From assembly GCA_910578765.1 (NCBI GenBank), contig CAJTRW010000020.1:1-11614 (forward strand): DNA of 11,614 nt, read 5' to 3'. Source of the DNA: an uncultured Christensenella sp. GTDB taxonomy: Bacteria; Bacillota; Clostridia; Christensenellales; Borkfalkiaceae. The notes under the pieces were generated by a model that was not told the DNA's origin, made no database searches, and saw nothing but the letters and a program-made list of their open reading frames with translations. The translations under genes and the position numbers were made by a program. Numbering within the stretch: position 1 is the stretch's first letter; each line of letters opens with the position of its first letter. Of this stretch, positions 6,489 to 11,614 are shown in pieces.

Positions 6489-7682
6489 TTGAAAGCAGAA
6501 AAAAGCAAAAAACCGTTCAAAGGCATAGGAATTTGGAACTTTATAAACAAAATCCCTGCCGGAACAATGTTTGTGCCGCTATTGATAAGCGCCGTTATTT
6601 GTACTATAACAGTTGCTTGTGGTCTTGGCACAGGGAAAGCGGGTGAAGGTATGACGTTATGGCAATATCTCGGTAATCCCGTCAAAGATTTATTCGGTTC
6701 TACAGGTCAAATGTTAATGATAGGACTGATGTTATTCTGTACGGGGACAATGATTAAACCGCACGATTTTGTAGATGTCTTTAAAAGAGGAATATGGGTT
6801 GTTTTAGCAAGGCTTTTGCCTGCTTACATTATTTCGGCTGTGGTTTGGATAGTTTGTGGGCCCGAAGGCTTTTTGGGAATCGACGCTATTACTTTTACTT
6901 GCGTTGTAACAAGCGCGAATGCAGCATTGTATATGGGCGTTACCGCACCTTATGCAGATAATAGCGATAGAGCGACGTTCCCCATAATGTTAATACTTTC
7001 AATGCCGTTACTTCCTTTTATATTTATTAGCGCATTCGGGATGCCGGCAGGAAGTACGTCCGCTGCAACAATAGGTAAAATTTTACAAATCTTTGCATTA
7101 CTAATACCGTTTTTGTTGGGATTTTTGTTTGGTAATCTCGATCCGAAAATACGCGAAATATTCAAGGGCGGCAACACGATTATATTACCGTTCTTGGGAT
7201 TTCAGTTTGGCTCGACTATTAATCTCGCAAAAGCTTTCCAGCCTACGGTGTTATTGGCTGCCGTTGTAATTACGTTAATCTTTTGGGCAATTACTATGAT
7301 ATTGCCTTATGTGGTAGACAGGTTTATTTTGAAGCGTCCCGGCTATGCTTCAATCGGTAGCTCGTCGCTTGCGGGCGTGGCTTTATCGATTCCTGCTATG
7401 TTTGCGACATACACGTTTCAAGGGCTTTCGGGCGCTGACGTGGCGGCACATTCGATTGCTATACTTGCGTTTGTGCTACTCATAACCAATATTTTATCCC
7501 CGTTCTTCACAAGGGGAATTATGACGCATTACTTTAAAACAAATCAAGGCGTTAAAATTGAAAATCCCCGTAAAATTTTCGGTGCGACTCACGGTGAACT
7601 TTTAGCCGCCGTCTATGACGAAAATAATCATTATATCTCAAAACATCATCATCTCAGAAAACATCATTTAGGAGGCATTTAA
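6489..7682 (+). CDS. KdgT-family (2-keto-3-deoxygluconate permease-like) transporter
   Basis: This integral membrane protein of 397 residues has about ten hydrophobic segments. It matches the KdgT family: IPAGTMFVPLL near residue 22, the highly characteristic PFLLGFLFGNLDPKIREIF near 210, and GYASIGSSSLAGVALSIPA near 290. KdgT proteins are proton-coupled importers of 2-keto-3-deoxygluconate. The family signature is clear, but the substrate here is unlikely to be read from it, because the next gene is an acetolactate decarboxylase. It is longer than E. coli KdgT (about 327 residues). It has an extra basic N-terminus and a long tail ending in a histidine cluster (HYISKHHHLRKHH). TTG at 6489 is supported by AGGAGG at 6477-6482, six bases upstream. 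The stop is one base before the next ATG, so the two genes are tightly coupled. It is probably controlled by the divergent PucR-type regulator. Confidence 0.88.
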   Translation: MKAEKSKKPFKGIGIWNFINKIPAGTMFVPLLISAVICTITVACGLGTGKAGEGMTLWQYLGNPVKDLFGSTGQMLMIGLMLFCTGTMIKPHDFVDVFKRGIWVVLARLLPAYIISAVVWIVCGPEGFLGIDAITFTCVVTSANAALYMGVTAPYADNSDRATFPIMLILSMPLLPFIFISAFGMPAGSTSAATIGKILQIFALLIPFLLGFLFGNLDPKIREIFKGGNTIILPFLGFQFGSTINLAKAFQPTVLLAAVVITLIFWAITMILPYVVDRFILKRPGYASIGSSSLAGVALSIPAMFATYTFQGLSGADVAAHSIAILAFVLLITNILSPFFTRGIMTHYFKTNQGVKIENPRKIFGATHGELLAAVYDENNHYISKHHHLRKHHLGGI

Positions 7683-7683
7683 A

Positions 7684-8397
7684 ATGCAAAATAATCAACT
7701 TTTACAAATCGGCAATCTCAACAGTCTTATGATGGGCGACTATCACGGTAGCTGTACCGTCAAAGACCTGCTTCGTTACGGCGATACGGGAATAGGCACT
7801 TATGACGGTCTTGACGGCGAAGCCATTATAATTAATGGTAAAGCGTATAACGGACGAGCAACAGGCGTGGTAAGCGAAATGAACGACAGCGATTCGCTTC
7901 CGTTCTCAACGGTAGCAAAATTTGATGAGAGAGTGGAAGAAAATCCTTTGGAGTTTGTATCTATCGAAGATTTCAAAACTAAAATGGAACAATACATACA
8001 AAGTCATAATTTCTTCTTCATGATAAAAATGGAGGGCAAATTTAAGGTCAGAGTGCGGTCTTGTTTTGTTCAAAGCGAGCCGTACGAACCGCTTTATAAA
8101 GTTGCTTGCGATCAAAGAGAGTTTGAGTATCACGATGAAGAAGGCTTTGTTGTAGGAGTATATTGTCCAAACTATGTAAACGGGATAAATATGCCGGGTT
8201 GGCACATACATTTTATCAGCAAAGATTTAACAAAAGGCGGACATATCCTTAAACTTTCATCCGACGATTGCAGAATGAAAATCAACTGCTTGGATGAATG
8301 GAACTTAATGCTTCCGCACACTGCCGGTTTTGAAGAGTGGAATCTTGCAACAGATTTAAAAGATAAGACAAATGCGGTAGAAGGTTCAACGAATTAA
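7684..8397 (+). CDS. Alpha-acetolactate decarboxylase
   Basis: This 237-residue cytoplasmic enzyme converts (S)-2-acetolactate to (R)-acetoin and CO2. The acetolactate decarboxylase family is visible in GIGTYDGLDGEAIIINGKAY (near residues 37-56). The metal site is GWHIHFISKDLTKGGHIL, with three histidines spaced H-x-H-x10-H, the spacing of the zinc ligands of this family. The length is normal. The start has AGGAGG at 7670-7675 inside the last codons of the permease, and only one base separates the permease stop from this ATG. No acetolactate synthase or butanediol dehydrogenase is in the window. Acetolactate therefore comes from elsewhere in the cell, or it or a related hydroxy-keto acid enters through the permease. 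The gene is followed by a strong terminator. The family call is firm, but I have not assigned a budA or alsD symbol. Confidence 0.95.
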   Translation: MQNNQLLQIGNLNSLMMGDYHGSCTVKDLLRYGDTGIGTYDGLDGEAIIINGKAYNGRATGVVSEMNDSDSLPFSTVAKFDERVEENPLEFVSIEDFKTKMEQYIQSHNFFFMIKMEGKFKVRVRSCFVQSEPYEPLYKVACDQREFEYHDEEGFVVGVYCPNYVNGINMPGWHIHFISKDLTKGGHILKLSSDDCRMKINCLDEWNLMLPHTAGFEEWNLATDLKDKTNAVEGSTN

Positions 8398-8413
8398 ATT
8401 TTTATAGCAATAG

Positions 8414-8445
8414 AACAGGGCTTGCAAAAGTGCAAGCCCTGTTTT
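8414..8445 (+). terminator. Terminator of the permease-decarboxylase operon
   Basis: AACAGGGCTTGCA (8414-8426) and TGCAAGCCCTGTT (8431-8443) form a perfect 13-bp stem with loop AAAG, followed by TTTTCT. It lies 17 nt past the stop and just inside the right end of the proposed element. Confidence 0.9.
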
Positions 8446-8457
8446 CTATGAAATCTT

Positions 8458-8529
8458 GAAATAAAAAGTAAATCCGAACCACTCACTTGTAACAAGTAAA
8501 CAATTCGGATTATACTCTTTTGGTGCACC
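8458..8529. repeat. 72-bp direct repeat, copy 1 (right end of the 5.9-kb element)
   Basis: It is identical to 10808-10879 at 69 of 72 positions (differences at 8499, 8501 and 8503) and offset by exactly 2350 bp. It ends in TTGGTGCACC. Inside are inverted arms AATCCGAA/TTCGGATT (8471-8478, 8504-8511) and the near-palindrome ACTTGTAACAAGT (8485-8497). Read on the minus strand in the recombinase frame it is open for 24 codons after the core, ending at TAG near 8448. It is proposed to be the second half of attP plus the detached 3' end of the recombinase gene. Confidence 0.85.
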
Positions 8530-8535
8530 ATTTAA

Positions 8536-8574
8536 AACCTAAGTCGAACACCTATTGTTCGGGTTAGGTTTTTT
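8536..8574 (+). terminator. Intrinsic terminator at the left end of the passenger element
   Basis: AACCTAAGTCGAACA (8536-8550) pairs with TGTTCGGGTTAGGTT (8556-8570). The stem is 15 bp with one mismatch and one wobble, the loop is CCTAT, and TTTT follows (8571-8574). It would shield the next promoter from read-through out of the left element. CGAA at 8545-8548 is at the same distance from the core as the CGAA of the recombinase-side arm. Confidence 0.8.
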
Positions 8575-8633
8575 ATTATACTTTGCAATCTTTCAAACGG
8601 CTACTTTATGCCGCAAAAGCCGCTAAGAAATAC

Positions 8634-8662
8634 TTGACAAACATTTTTCCCGACAGTATAAT
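8634..8662 (+). promoter_or_regulatory. Consensus sigma-A promoter of the nitroreductase-MATE operon
   Basis: TTGACA (8634-8639), a 17-bp spacer and TATAAT (8657-8662) match the consensus in all 12 positions. Initiation would be near 8669, giving a leader of about 93 nt. Confidence 0.85.
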
Positions 8663-8678
8663 AATTTACGAAAATCGT

Positions 8679-8740
8679 TGTGGATTTTTCCTGATGAGTC
8701 ATCTTTTCGCCACAGAGCATTTAAGCTGTGTGGCGTTTTT
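8679..8740 (+). promoter_or_regulatory. Attenuator-like leader with terminator hairpin
   Basis: GCCACAGAGC (8709-8718) pairs with GCTGTGTGGC (8725-8734) with one G-G mismatch and loop ATTTAA, followed by a run of seven T. This is an intrinsic terminator between promoter and gene. TGTGG at 8679-8683 can pair with CCACA (8710-8714) instead, which would open the terminator. Regulation by a ligand, a translating ribosome or a protein cannot be told from the sequence. Confidence 0.6.
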
Positions 8741-8762
8741 TTATGCTATGGAGGTAATTTTT

Positions 8763-9290
8763 ATGGAAAACGAAGTTTTGCAGGCAATTAAGACAAGAAG
8801 AAGCATTCGCTCGTTCAGCGAAAATGGTGTTCCAGACGGACTGCTTGAAGCTGTGTTGGAAGCTGGAACATACGCCCCTACGGGAGGCGGCAAGCAATCG
8901 CCCATTATTATCGCTATCAAAGATCCTGTCTACCGCAAAGAAATAGCTTGCCTCAATGCCGAAGTCATGGGAAAAGATACCGATCCGTATTACGGGGCAC
9001 CGATTGTAATTCTCGTGCTTGCGGACGGGAAAGCAAGTACTTTTGTGGAAGACGGGAGTTGCGTGCTGGAAAATATGATGCTCGCCGCGCACGCTTTGGG
9101 ACTCGGTTCCGTATGGGTACACCGCGAACGTGAAATTTTTGACGGTAAAAAAGGTAAGGCGCTTCTCCGCAAATGGGGGTTGCCCGAAACATTGCGCGGC
9201 GTTGGGGCGCTTGCATTCGGATACTCCAACCCTACAGTCAAACTTCCTGCGATTGTCGCGAGGAAATCCGATTATATCGTAAAAATCTGA
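8763..9290 (+). CDS. Nitroreductase-family protein
   Basis: This 175-residue cytoplasmic FMN-dependent oxidoreductase has KTRRSIRSF (residues 10-18), the phosphate-binding start of the family. It also has YAPTGGGKQSP (near 38-48) for the flavin-proximal loop, VLENMMLAAHALGLGSVWVH (near 100-119), and GYSNP near the C-terminus. Members reduce nitroaromatics, quinones or other electrophiles with NAD(P)H; the natural substrate is not shown. The start at 763 bases past 8000 follows TGGAGG (8749-8754) by eight bases. The frame stays open upstream to 8583, and ATG 8694 would add 23 residues, but that start lacks a ribosome site and would read through the terminator hairpin, so I prefer 8763. It is the first gene of an operon with the MATE pump, 18 nt downstream, suggesting joint handling of a toxic compound. 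Confidence 0.92.
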   Translation: MENEVLQAIKTRRSIRSFSENGVPDGLLEAVLEAGTYAPTGGGKQSPIIIAIKDPVYRKEIACLNAEVMGKDTDPYYGAPIVILVLADGKASTFVEDGSCVLENMMLAAHALGLGSVWVHREREIFDGKKGKALLRKWGLPETLRGVGALAFGYSNPTVKLPAIVARKSDYIVKI

Positions 9291-9308
9291 CCGTAGGAGG
9301 GTTTACTC

Positions 9309-10652
9309 GTGGATCAGACTTTTATGAAAGAAAAACCTATATTGCCGTTGGTACTGAAAATGGCACTACCGATGGTCATATCTATGCTTGTCAATTCGCT
9401 CTATAATATCATTGACAGCTTCTTTGTTTCGCAATTCAGTGAAAACGCTATGACCGCTATTTCTATCGTCTATCCGCTGCAAAATCTTGCAAATGCGGTG
9501 GGTGTCGGATTCGGTATCGGGGTCAATGCCACAGTCGCCTACTATCTCGGAGCAAATAACGGACGTGCGGCAAACCGTTCGGCAACGCTTGGCATTCTTC
9601 TCAGTGCGCTACACGGGATTGTGCTTGCCGGCATCTGTGTGCTCTGCACACGCCCATTCATCTTCCTTTTTACCGATAGCGAAGAGATTGCTACATACGG
9701 TATTAAATATTTCTATGTCGTTATCGCATTCGCACCCGTACTTACACTTGGCATGATGTTTGAAAAGTTATTGCAGGCAACGGGCAGAATGAAAACGACA
9801 ATGTTCTGTATGGCAATTGGCGCAATCGCCAACATATTCCTAGACCCGCTCTTTATTTTTGGGGCAGGGGTTATCCCTGAGATGGGTGTGTTCGGGGCGG
9901 CGTTCGCAACAGGAATAGGGCAAACACTCTCATTAATCGGTTATATTGTCGCGTTCTTAATTGCAAAGATACCCATTCGGCTACGGATGGAACATCGTGG
10001 CGAGGAAAAAATTTGCCGTAAACTGTATCTTTTGGGTATCCCAGCTTCTCTCAATATGGCATTGCCTTCTTTTATGATAATGTTCCTAAATATGATTTTG
10101 TCTGCATCCGCTGAAGTCTATGTCTTGATTTTGGGGATCTACTATAAATTGCAGACGTTTCTCTATTTTACCATCAACGGCATCGTTCAAGGGATACGCC
10201 CGTTGGTGAGTTACAACCTTGGGGCGGAACGAAATGACAGGGTTATAGGAATATTCAAAGTTACGCTACTTTTAAGTTTCATTGTTATGGTCATTGGCAC
10301 AATCCTATGTCTTGTATGCCCTGTGCAATTGATGGGAATATTTACAAACACGCCGCAAACGGCGGAACAAGGCGCTATTGCCCTTCGTGTCATAAGCGCA
10401 GGCTTTATCGTCTCTGCCGTTTCCGTCGTTATCAGCGGAACATTTGAGGGATTGGGGAAAGGGCTGCCTTCCTTGGTCATATCACTGTTAAGATATATTG
10501 CAATTCTTCCGATTGCATTTCTTATGTCTTATCTGTTTCAAGCTGTTGGCGTATGGAATTCGTTTTGGGTTACGGAATTGATTTCTGCTATCGTATCGTG
10601 TGTACTATTTTGGTTTTGTTTTGTGAAGAAGTCGCTAAACAAAGCTAAATGA
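9309..10652 (+). CDS. MATE-family efflux transporter
   Basis: This multidrug and toxin extrusion protein of 447 residues has about twelve membrane segments in two related halves, which is the normal size. The first half starts LPLVLKMALPMVISMLVNSL, followed by YNIIDSFFVSQF and NATVAYYLGANNGR. The second half contains PASLNMALPSFMIMFLNMIL and the matching GIVQGIRPLVSYNLGAERND. MATE proteins export cationic or hydrophobic compounds using a sodium or proton gradient; the substrate is not predictable. The start is GTG at 9309, well placed eight bases after AGGAGG (9295-9300). An ATG six codons in (9324) lacks such a site. It is co-transcribed with the nitroreductase from 8634 and ended by the hairpin at 10767. 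Resistance to an antimicrobial or bile-type compound is plausible but unproven. Confidence 0.95.
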   Translation: MDQTFMKEKPILPLVLKMALPMVISMLVNSLYNIIDSFFVSQFSENAMTAISIVYPLQNLANAVGVGFGIGVNATVAYYLGANNGRAANRSATLGILLSALHGIVLAGICVLCTRPFIFLFTDSEEIATYGIKYFYVVIAFAPVLTLGMMFEKLLQATGRMKTTMFCMAIGAIANIFLDPLFIFGAGVIPEMGVFGAAFATGIGQTLSLIGYIVAFLIAKIPIRLRMEHRGEEKICRKLYLLGIPASLNMALPSFMIMFLNMILSASAEVYVLILGIYYKLQTFLYFTINGIVQGIRPLVSYNLGAERNDRVIGIFKVTLLLSFIVMVIGTILCLVCPVQLMGIFTNTPQTAEQGAIALRVISAGFIVSAVSVVISGTFEGLGKGLPSLVISLLRYIAILPIAFLMSYLFQAVGVWNSFWVTELISAIVSCVLFWFCFVKKSLNKAK

Positions 10653-10766
10653 TGTGCAAACTTTTCCTAATCCGCTATGTTAAAATCATGTAAGGTATTG
10701 ATTTTACATAAAGCAACATGATATTAAATAAAACAGGCTTGGTGTAAGAAAGTAATTTTATATAGC

Positions 10767-10794
10767 AAAAAGAGGAGCTTCTGCTCCTCTTTTT
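10767..10794. terminator. Bidirectional intrinsic terminator
   Basis: AAAAAGAGGAGC (10767-10778) and GCTCCTCTTTTT (10783-10794) form a 12-bp stem with loop TTCT. Both strands end the stem in a T run, so it can stop the MATE operon from the left and the tRNA operon from the right. Confidence 0.9.
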
Positions 10795-10807
10795 ATTATG
10801 TGATTTA

Positions 10808-10879
10808 GAAATAAAAAGTAAATCCGAACCACTCACTTGTAACAAGTATAGAGTTCGGATTATACTCTTTTGGTGCACC
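10808..10879. repeat. 72-bp direct repeat, copy 2, overlapping the 3' end of tRNA-Lys
   Basis: It matches 8458-8529 at 69 of 72 positions. Its last nine bases are the final nine bases of tRNA-Lys(CTT) (minus strand). Inverted arms AATCCGAAC (10821-10829) and GTTCGGATT (10853-10861) pair fully, so it could also end tRNA transcription. Read on the minus strand in the recombinase frame it is open for 21 codons before TAA. Confidence 0.85.
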
Positions 10880-10946
10880 TTCAGGGACTCGAACCCTGGA
10901 CCCACTGATTAAGAGTCAGTTGCTCTACCAACTGAGCTAAAGGTGC
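10871..10946 (-). tRNA. tRNA-Lys(CTT)
   Basis: A full cloverleaf with acceptor GCACCTT/AAGGTGC, discriminator A and encoded CCA. The anticodon loop is CTCTTAA, so the anticodon is CTT. The T-arm is standard, CAGGG-TTCGAGT-CCCTG. It is the last gene of the cluster, and its 3' end is the proposed insertion target of the elements to the left. Confidence 0.96.
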
Positions 10947-10972
10947 ATATGCGCCGCTTGCTTGCGGCGGTT

Positions 10973-11048
10973 TGGTGGTCCATCCGAGACTCGAACCCGG
11001 GACACCTTGATTAAAAGTCAAGTGCTCTGCCATCTGAGCTAATGGGCC
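10973..11048 (-). tRNA. tRNA-Lys(TTT)
   Basis: A cloverleaf of 76 nt with encoded CCA and anticodon loop CTTTTAA (anticodon TTT). The acceptor strands are GGCCCAT and ATGGACC, leaving a C-A mismatch at position 3-70 where a Watson-Crick pair is expected. The other arms are normal. Confidence 0.94.
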
Positions 11049-11122
11049 GTAAAATTTTTGCGGCGGCGTGCCGTACAAAATAATTTGCCGTGCGGAACAG
11101 CCGCTTTATCCGCTTTTGTTTT

Positions 11123-11197
11123 TGGCTGGGGTGGCAGGATTCGAACCTACGAATGCGGGAATCAAAATCCCGTGCCTTACCGCTTGGCGACACCCCA
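11123..11197 (-). tRNA. tRNA-Gln(TTG)
   Basis: A cloverleaf of 75 nt with acceptor TGGGGTG/CACCCCA, discriminator G and encoded CCA. The anticodon stem is CGGGA/TCCCG and the loop TTTTGAT, so the anticodon is TTG. The U1-A72 pair is typical of glutamine tRNA. Confidence 0.95.
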
Positions 11198-11224
11198 ATG
11201 CTTGGGCGTATGCCTCAAAAAAAG

Positions 11225-11301
11225 TGGGGCGGGCGACAAGTTTCGAACTTGCTACCTCCAGAGCCACAATCTGGCGCTCTACCGATTGAGCTACGCCCGC
11301 C
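11225..11301 (-). tRNA. tRNA-His(GTG)
   Basis: An eight-pair acceptor stem, GGCGGGCG/CGCCCGCC, includes the G-1 to C73 pair that identifies histidine tRNA. The anticodon loop is TTGTGGC (anticodon GTG) and CCA is encoded. Confidence 0.95.
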
Positions 11302-11309
11302 ATACTTTC

Positions 11310-11386
11310 TGGTGCGCCCGGAGAGACTCGAACCCCCGACACACGGCTTAGAAGGCCGTTGCTCTATCCTGCTGAGCTACGGGCGC
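11310..11386 (-). tRNA. tRNA-Arg(TCT)
   Basis: A cloverleaf of 77 nt with acceptor GCGCCCG/CGGGCGC, discriminator A and encoded CCA. The anticodon stem is ACGGC/GCCGT with loop CTTCTAA (anticodon TCT). The T-stem has two G-T wobbles. Confidence 0.95.
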
Positions 11387-11427
11387 GCAATGCGTATTAA
11401 AGTCGCGCTTAAAGCCTTAAAAGCTTT

Positions 11428-11501
11428 TGGAGCGGGTGATGGGAATCGGACCCACGCAACCAGCTTGGAAGGCTAGTGTTCTACCATTGAACTACACCCG
11501 C
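11428..11501 (-). tRNA. tRNA-Gly(TCC)
   Basis: A cloverleaf of 74 nt with acceptor GCGGGTG/CACCCGC, discriminator T and encoded CCA. The anticodon loop is CTTCCAA (anticodon TCC). The T-loop reads TCCGATT instead of TTCGATT, placing C at position 55. It is the first gene of the cluster. Confidence 0.93.
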
Positions 11502-11520
11502 ACAACTCAATGCACAAAAA

Positions 11521-11549
11521 ATTATATCAAATGGATTATTCACTGTCAA
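11521..11549 (-). promoter_or_regulatory. Consensus promoter of the tRNA cluster
   Basis: On the minus strand TTGACA (11549-11544), a 17-bp spacer and TATAAT (11526-11521) match the consensus fully. Initiation would be near 11514, about 13 nt ahead of tRNA-Gly. Confidence 0.88.
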
Positions 11550-11614
11550 CTTATTTTAAAGGTAAACAAATATAATTTTAATAACGTTTTTAAATGCCCG
11601 CCGCCTTCCCGCAA

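Larger units (their letters stand above)
2656..8529. mobile_element. Putative 5.9-kb serine-recombinase element with acetolactate-decarboxylase cargo
   Basis: The proposed ends are the two copies of TTGGTGCACC at 2656-2665 and 8520-8529. The recombinase lies at the left end and is read toward it, as is usual for an integrase beside its own attachment site. Joining the ends gives a dyad: AATTCGGAT (8502-8510), 31 nt including the core GGTGCACC, then ATCCGAATT (2678-2686). The join also continues the recombinase frame for 24 more codons. Contents are the recombinase, a 160-aa partner, a small helical protein gene, a structured intergenic region, and a regulator-permease-decarboxylase cargo ending in a strong terminator just inside the right end. 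The boundaries are inferred from pattern and have not been tested. Confidence 0.6.
8520..10879. mobile_element. Putative recombinase-less passenger element (nitroreductase and MATE pump)
   Basis: It is bounded by TTGGTGCACC at 8520-8529 and 10870-10879, and the right core forms the 3' end of tRNA-Lys. Its right end carries the same 72-bp sequence as the right end of the 5.9-kb element, but there is no recombinase gene inside. It begins with a terminator, then a consensus promoter, an attenuator-like leader and a two-gene operon, and ends with a bidirectional terminator. It resembles a cis-mobilisable element dependent on a related recombinase. Plain duplication of the repeat is an alternative. 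Confidence 0.45.

Noticed and set aside
8691..8698. CTGATGAG resembles the conserved core of a hammerhead ribozyme
   Set aside because: The required following stem and GAAA segment are absent, and the flanks do not form the three stems.
8583..8762. Longer start for the nitroreductase
   Set aside because: The extension covers a consensus promoter and a terminator hairpin, while ATG 8763 has a well-placed TGGAGG and matches the usual family start.
10881..11476. Several open frames on both strands across the right end
   Set aside because: They are frames through tRNA genes, giving the familiar artefact peptides of tRNA arrays; the tRNA structures explain the sequence.
1..11614. CRISPR array
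   Set aside because: No regularly spaced short repeats; the only notable repeats are the two 72-bp copies and the inverted repeats listed.

Overview
The window looks like a chromosomal accessory region from an uncultured low-to-moderate-GC Firmicute, probably a gut-type Clostridia. The evidence is AGGAGG ribosome sites, consensus TTGACA/TATAAT promoters, intrinsic terminators, TTG and GTG starts, large serine recombinases, and a tRNA cluster with encoded CCA ends. No marker allows a genus or species call.

Layout. (1) 1-2640: a frameshifted and truncated serine-recombinase pseudogene, a flavodoxin-like oxidoreductase with its own promoter, two unrecognised genes in tandem, and a terminator. 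(2) 2656-8529: an apparently complete serine-recombinase element of about 5.9 kb. It holds the recombinase and an unknown 160-aa partner (minus strand), a small helical protein gene, a structured intergenic stretch, and a cargo module. The cargo is a PucR/CdaR-type regulator divergent from a KdgT-family permease and an alpha-acetolactate decarboxylase. (3) 8520-10879: a 2.35-kb unit with a terminator, a consensus promoter, an attenuator-like leader, a nitroreductase and a MATE efflux pump, but no recombinase. (4) 10871-11549: six minus-strand tRNA genes, transcribed in the order Gly(TCC)-Arg(TCT)-His(GTG)-Gln(TTG)-Lys(TTT)-Lys(CTT) from a consensus promoter at the right edge.

Key inference. 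The 10-bp sequence TTGGTGCACC occurs at 2656, 8520 and 10870. At 10870 it overlaps the 3' end of tRNA-Lys(CTT). The copies at 8520 and 10870 each end a 72-bp direct repeat (69/72 identical). Joining the left end of region 2 to its right end makes a site with matching ATCCGAATT arms on both sides of the core, as expected of a serine-integrase attP. It also joins the recombinase frame to an open 24-codon tail encoded by the repeat. This reads as two elements stacked in the 3' end of tRNA-Lys. The left one is autonomous and its recombinase C-terminus would differ between the integrated and circular states. The right one lacks a recombinase and may be mobilised in trans. All of this is inferred from sequence pattern alone.
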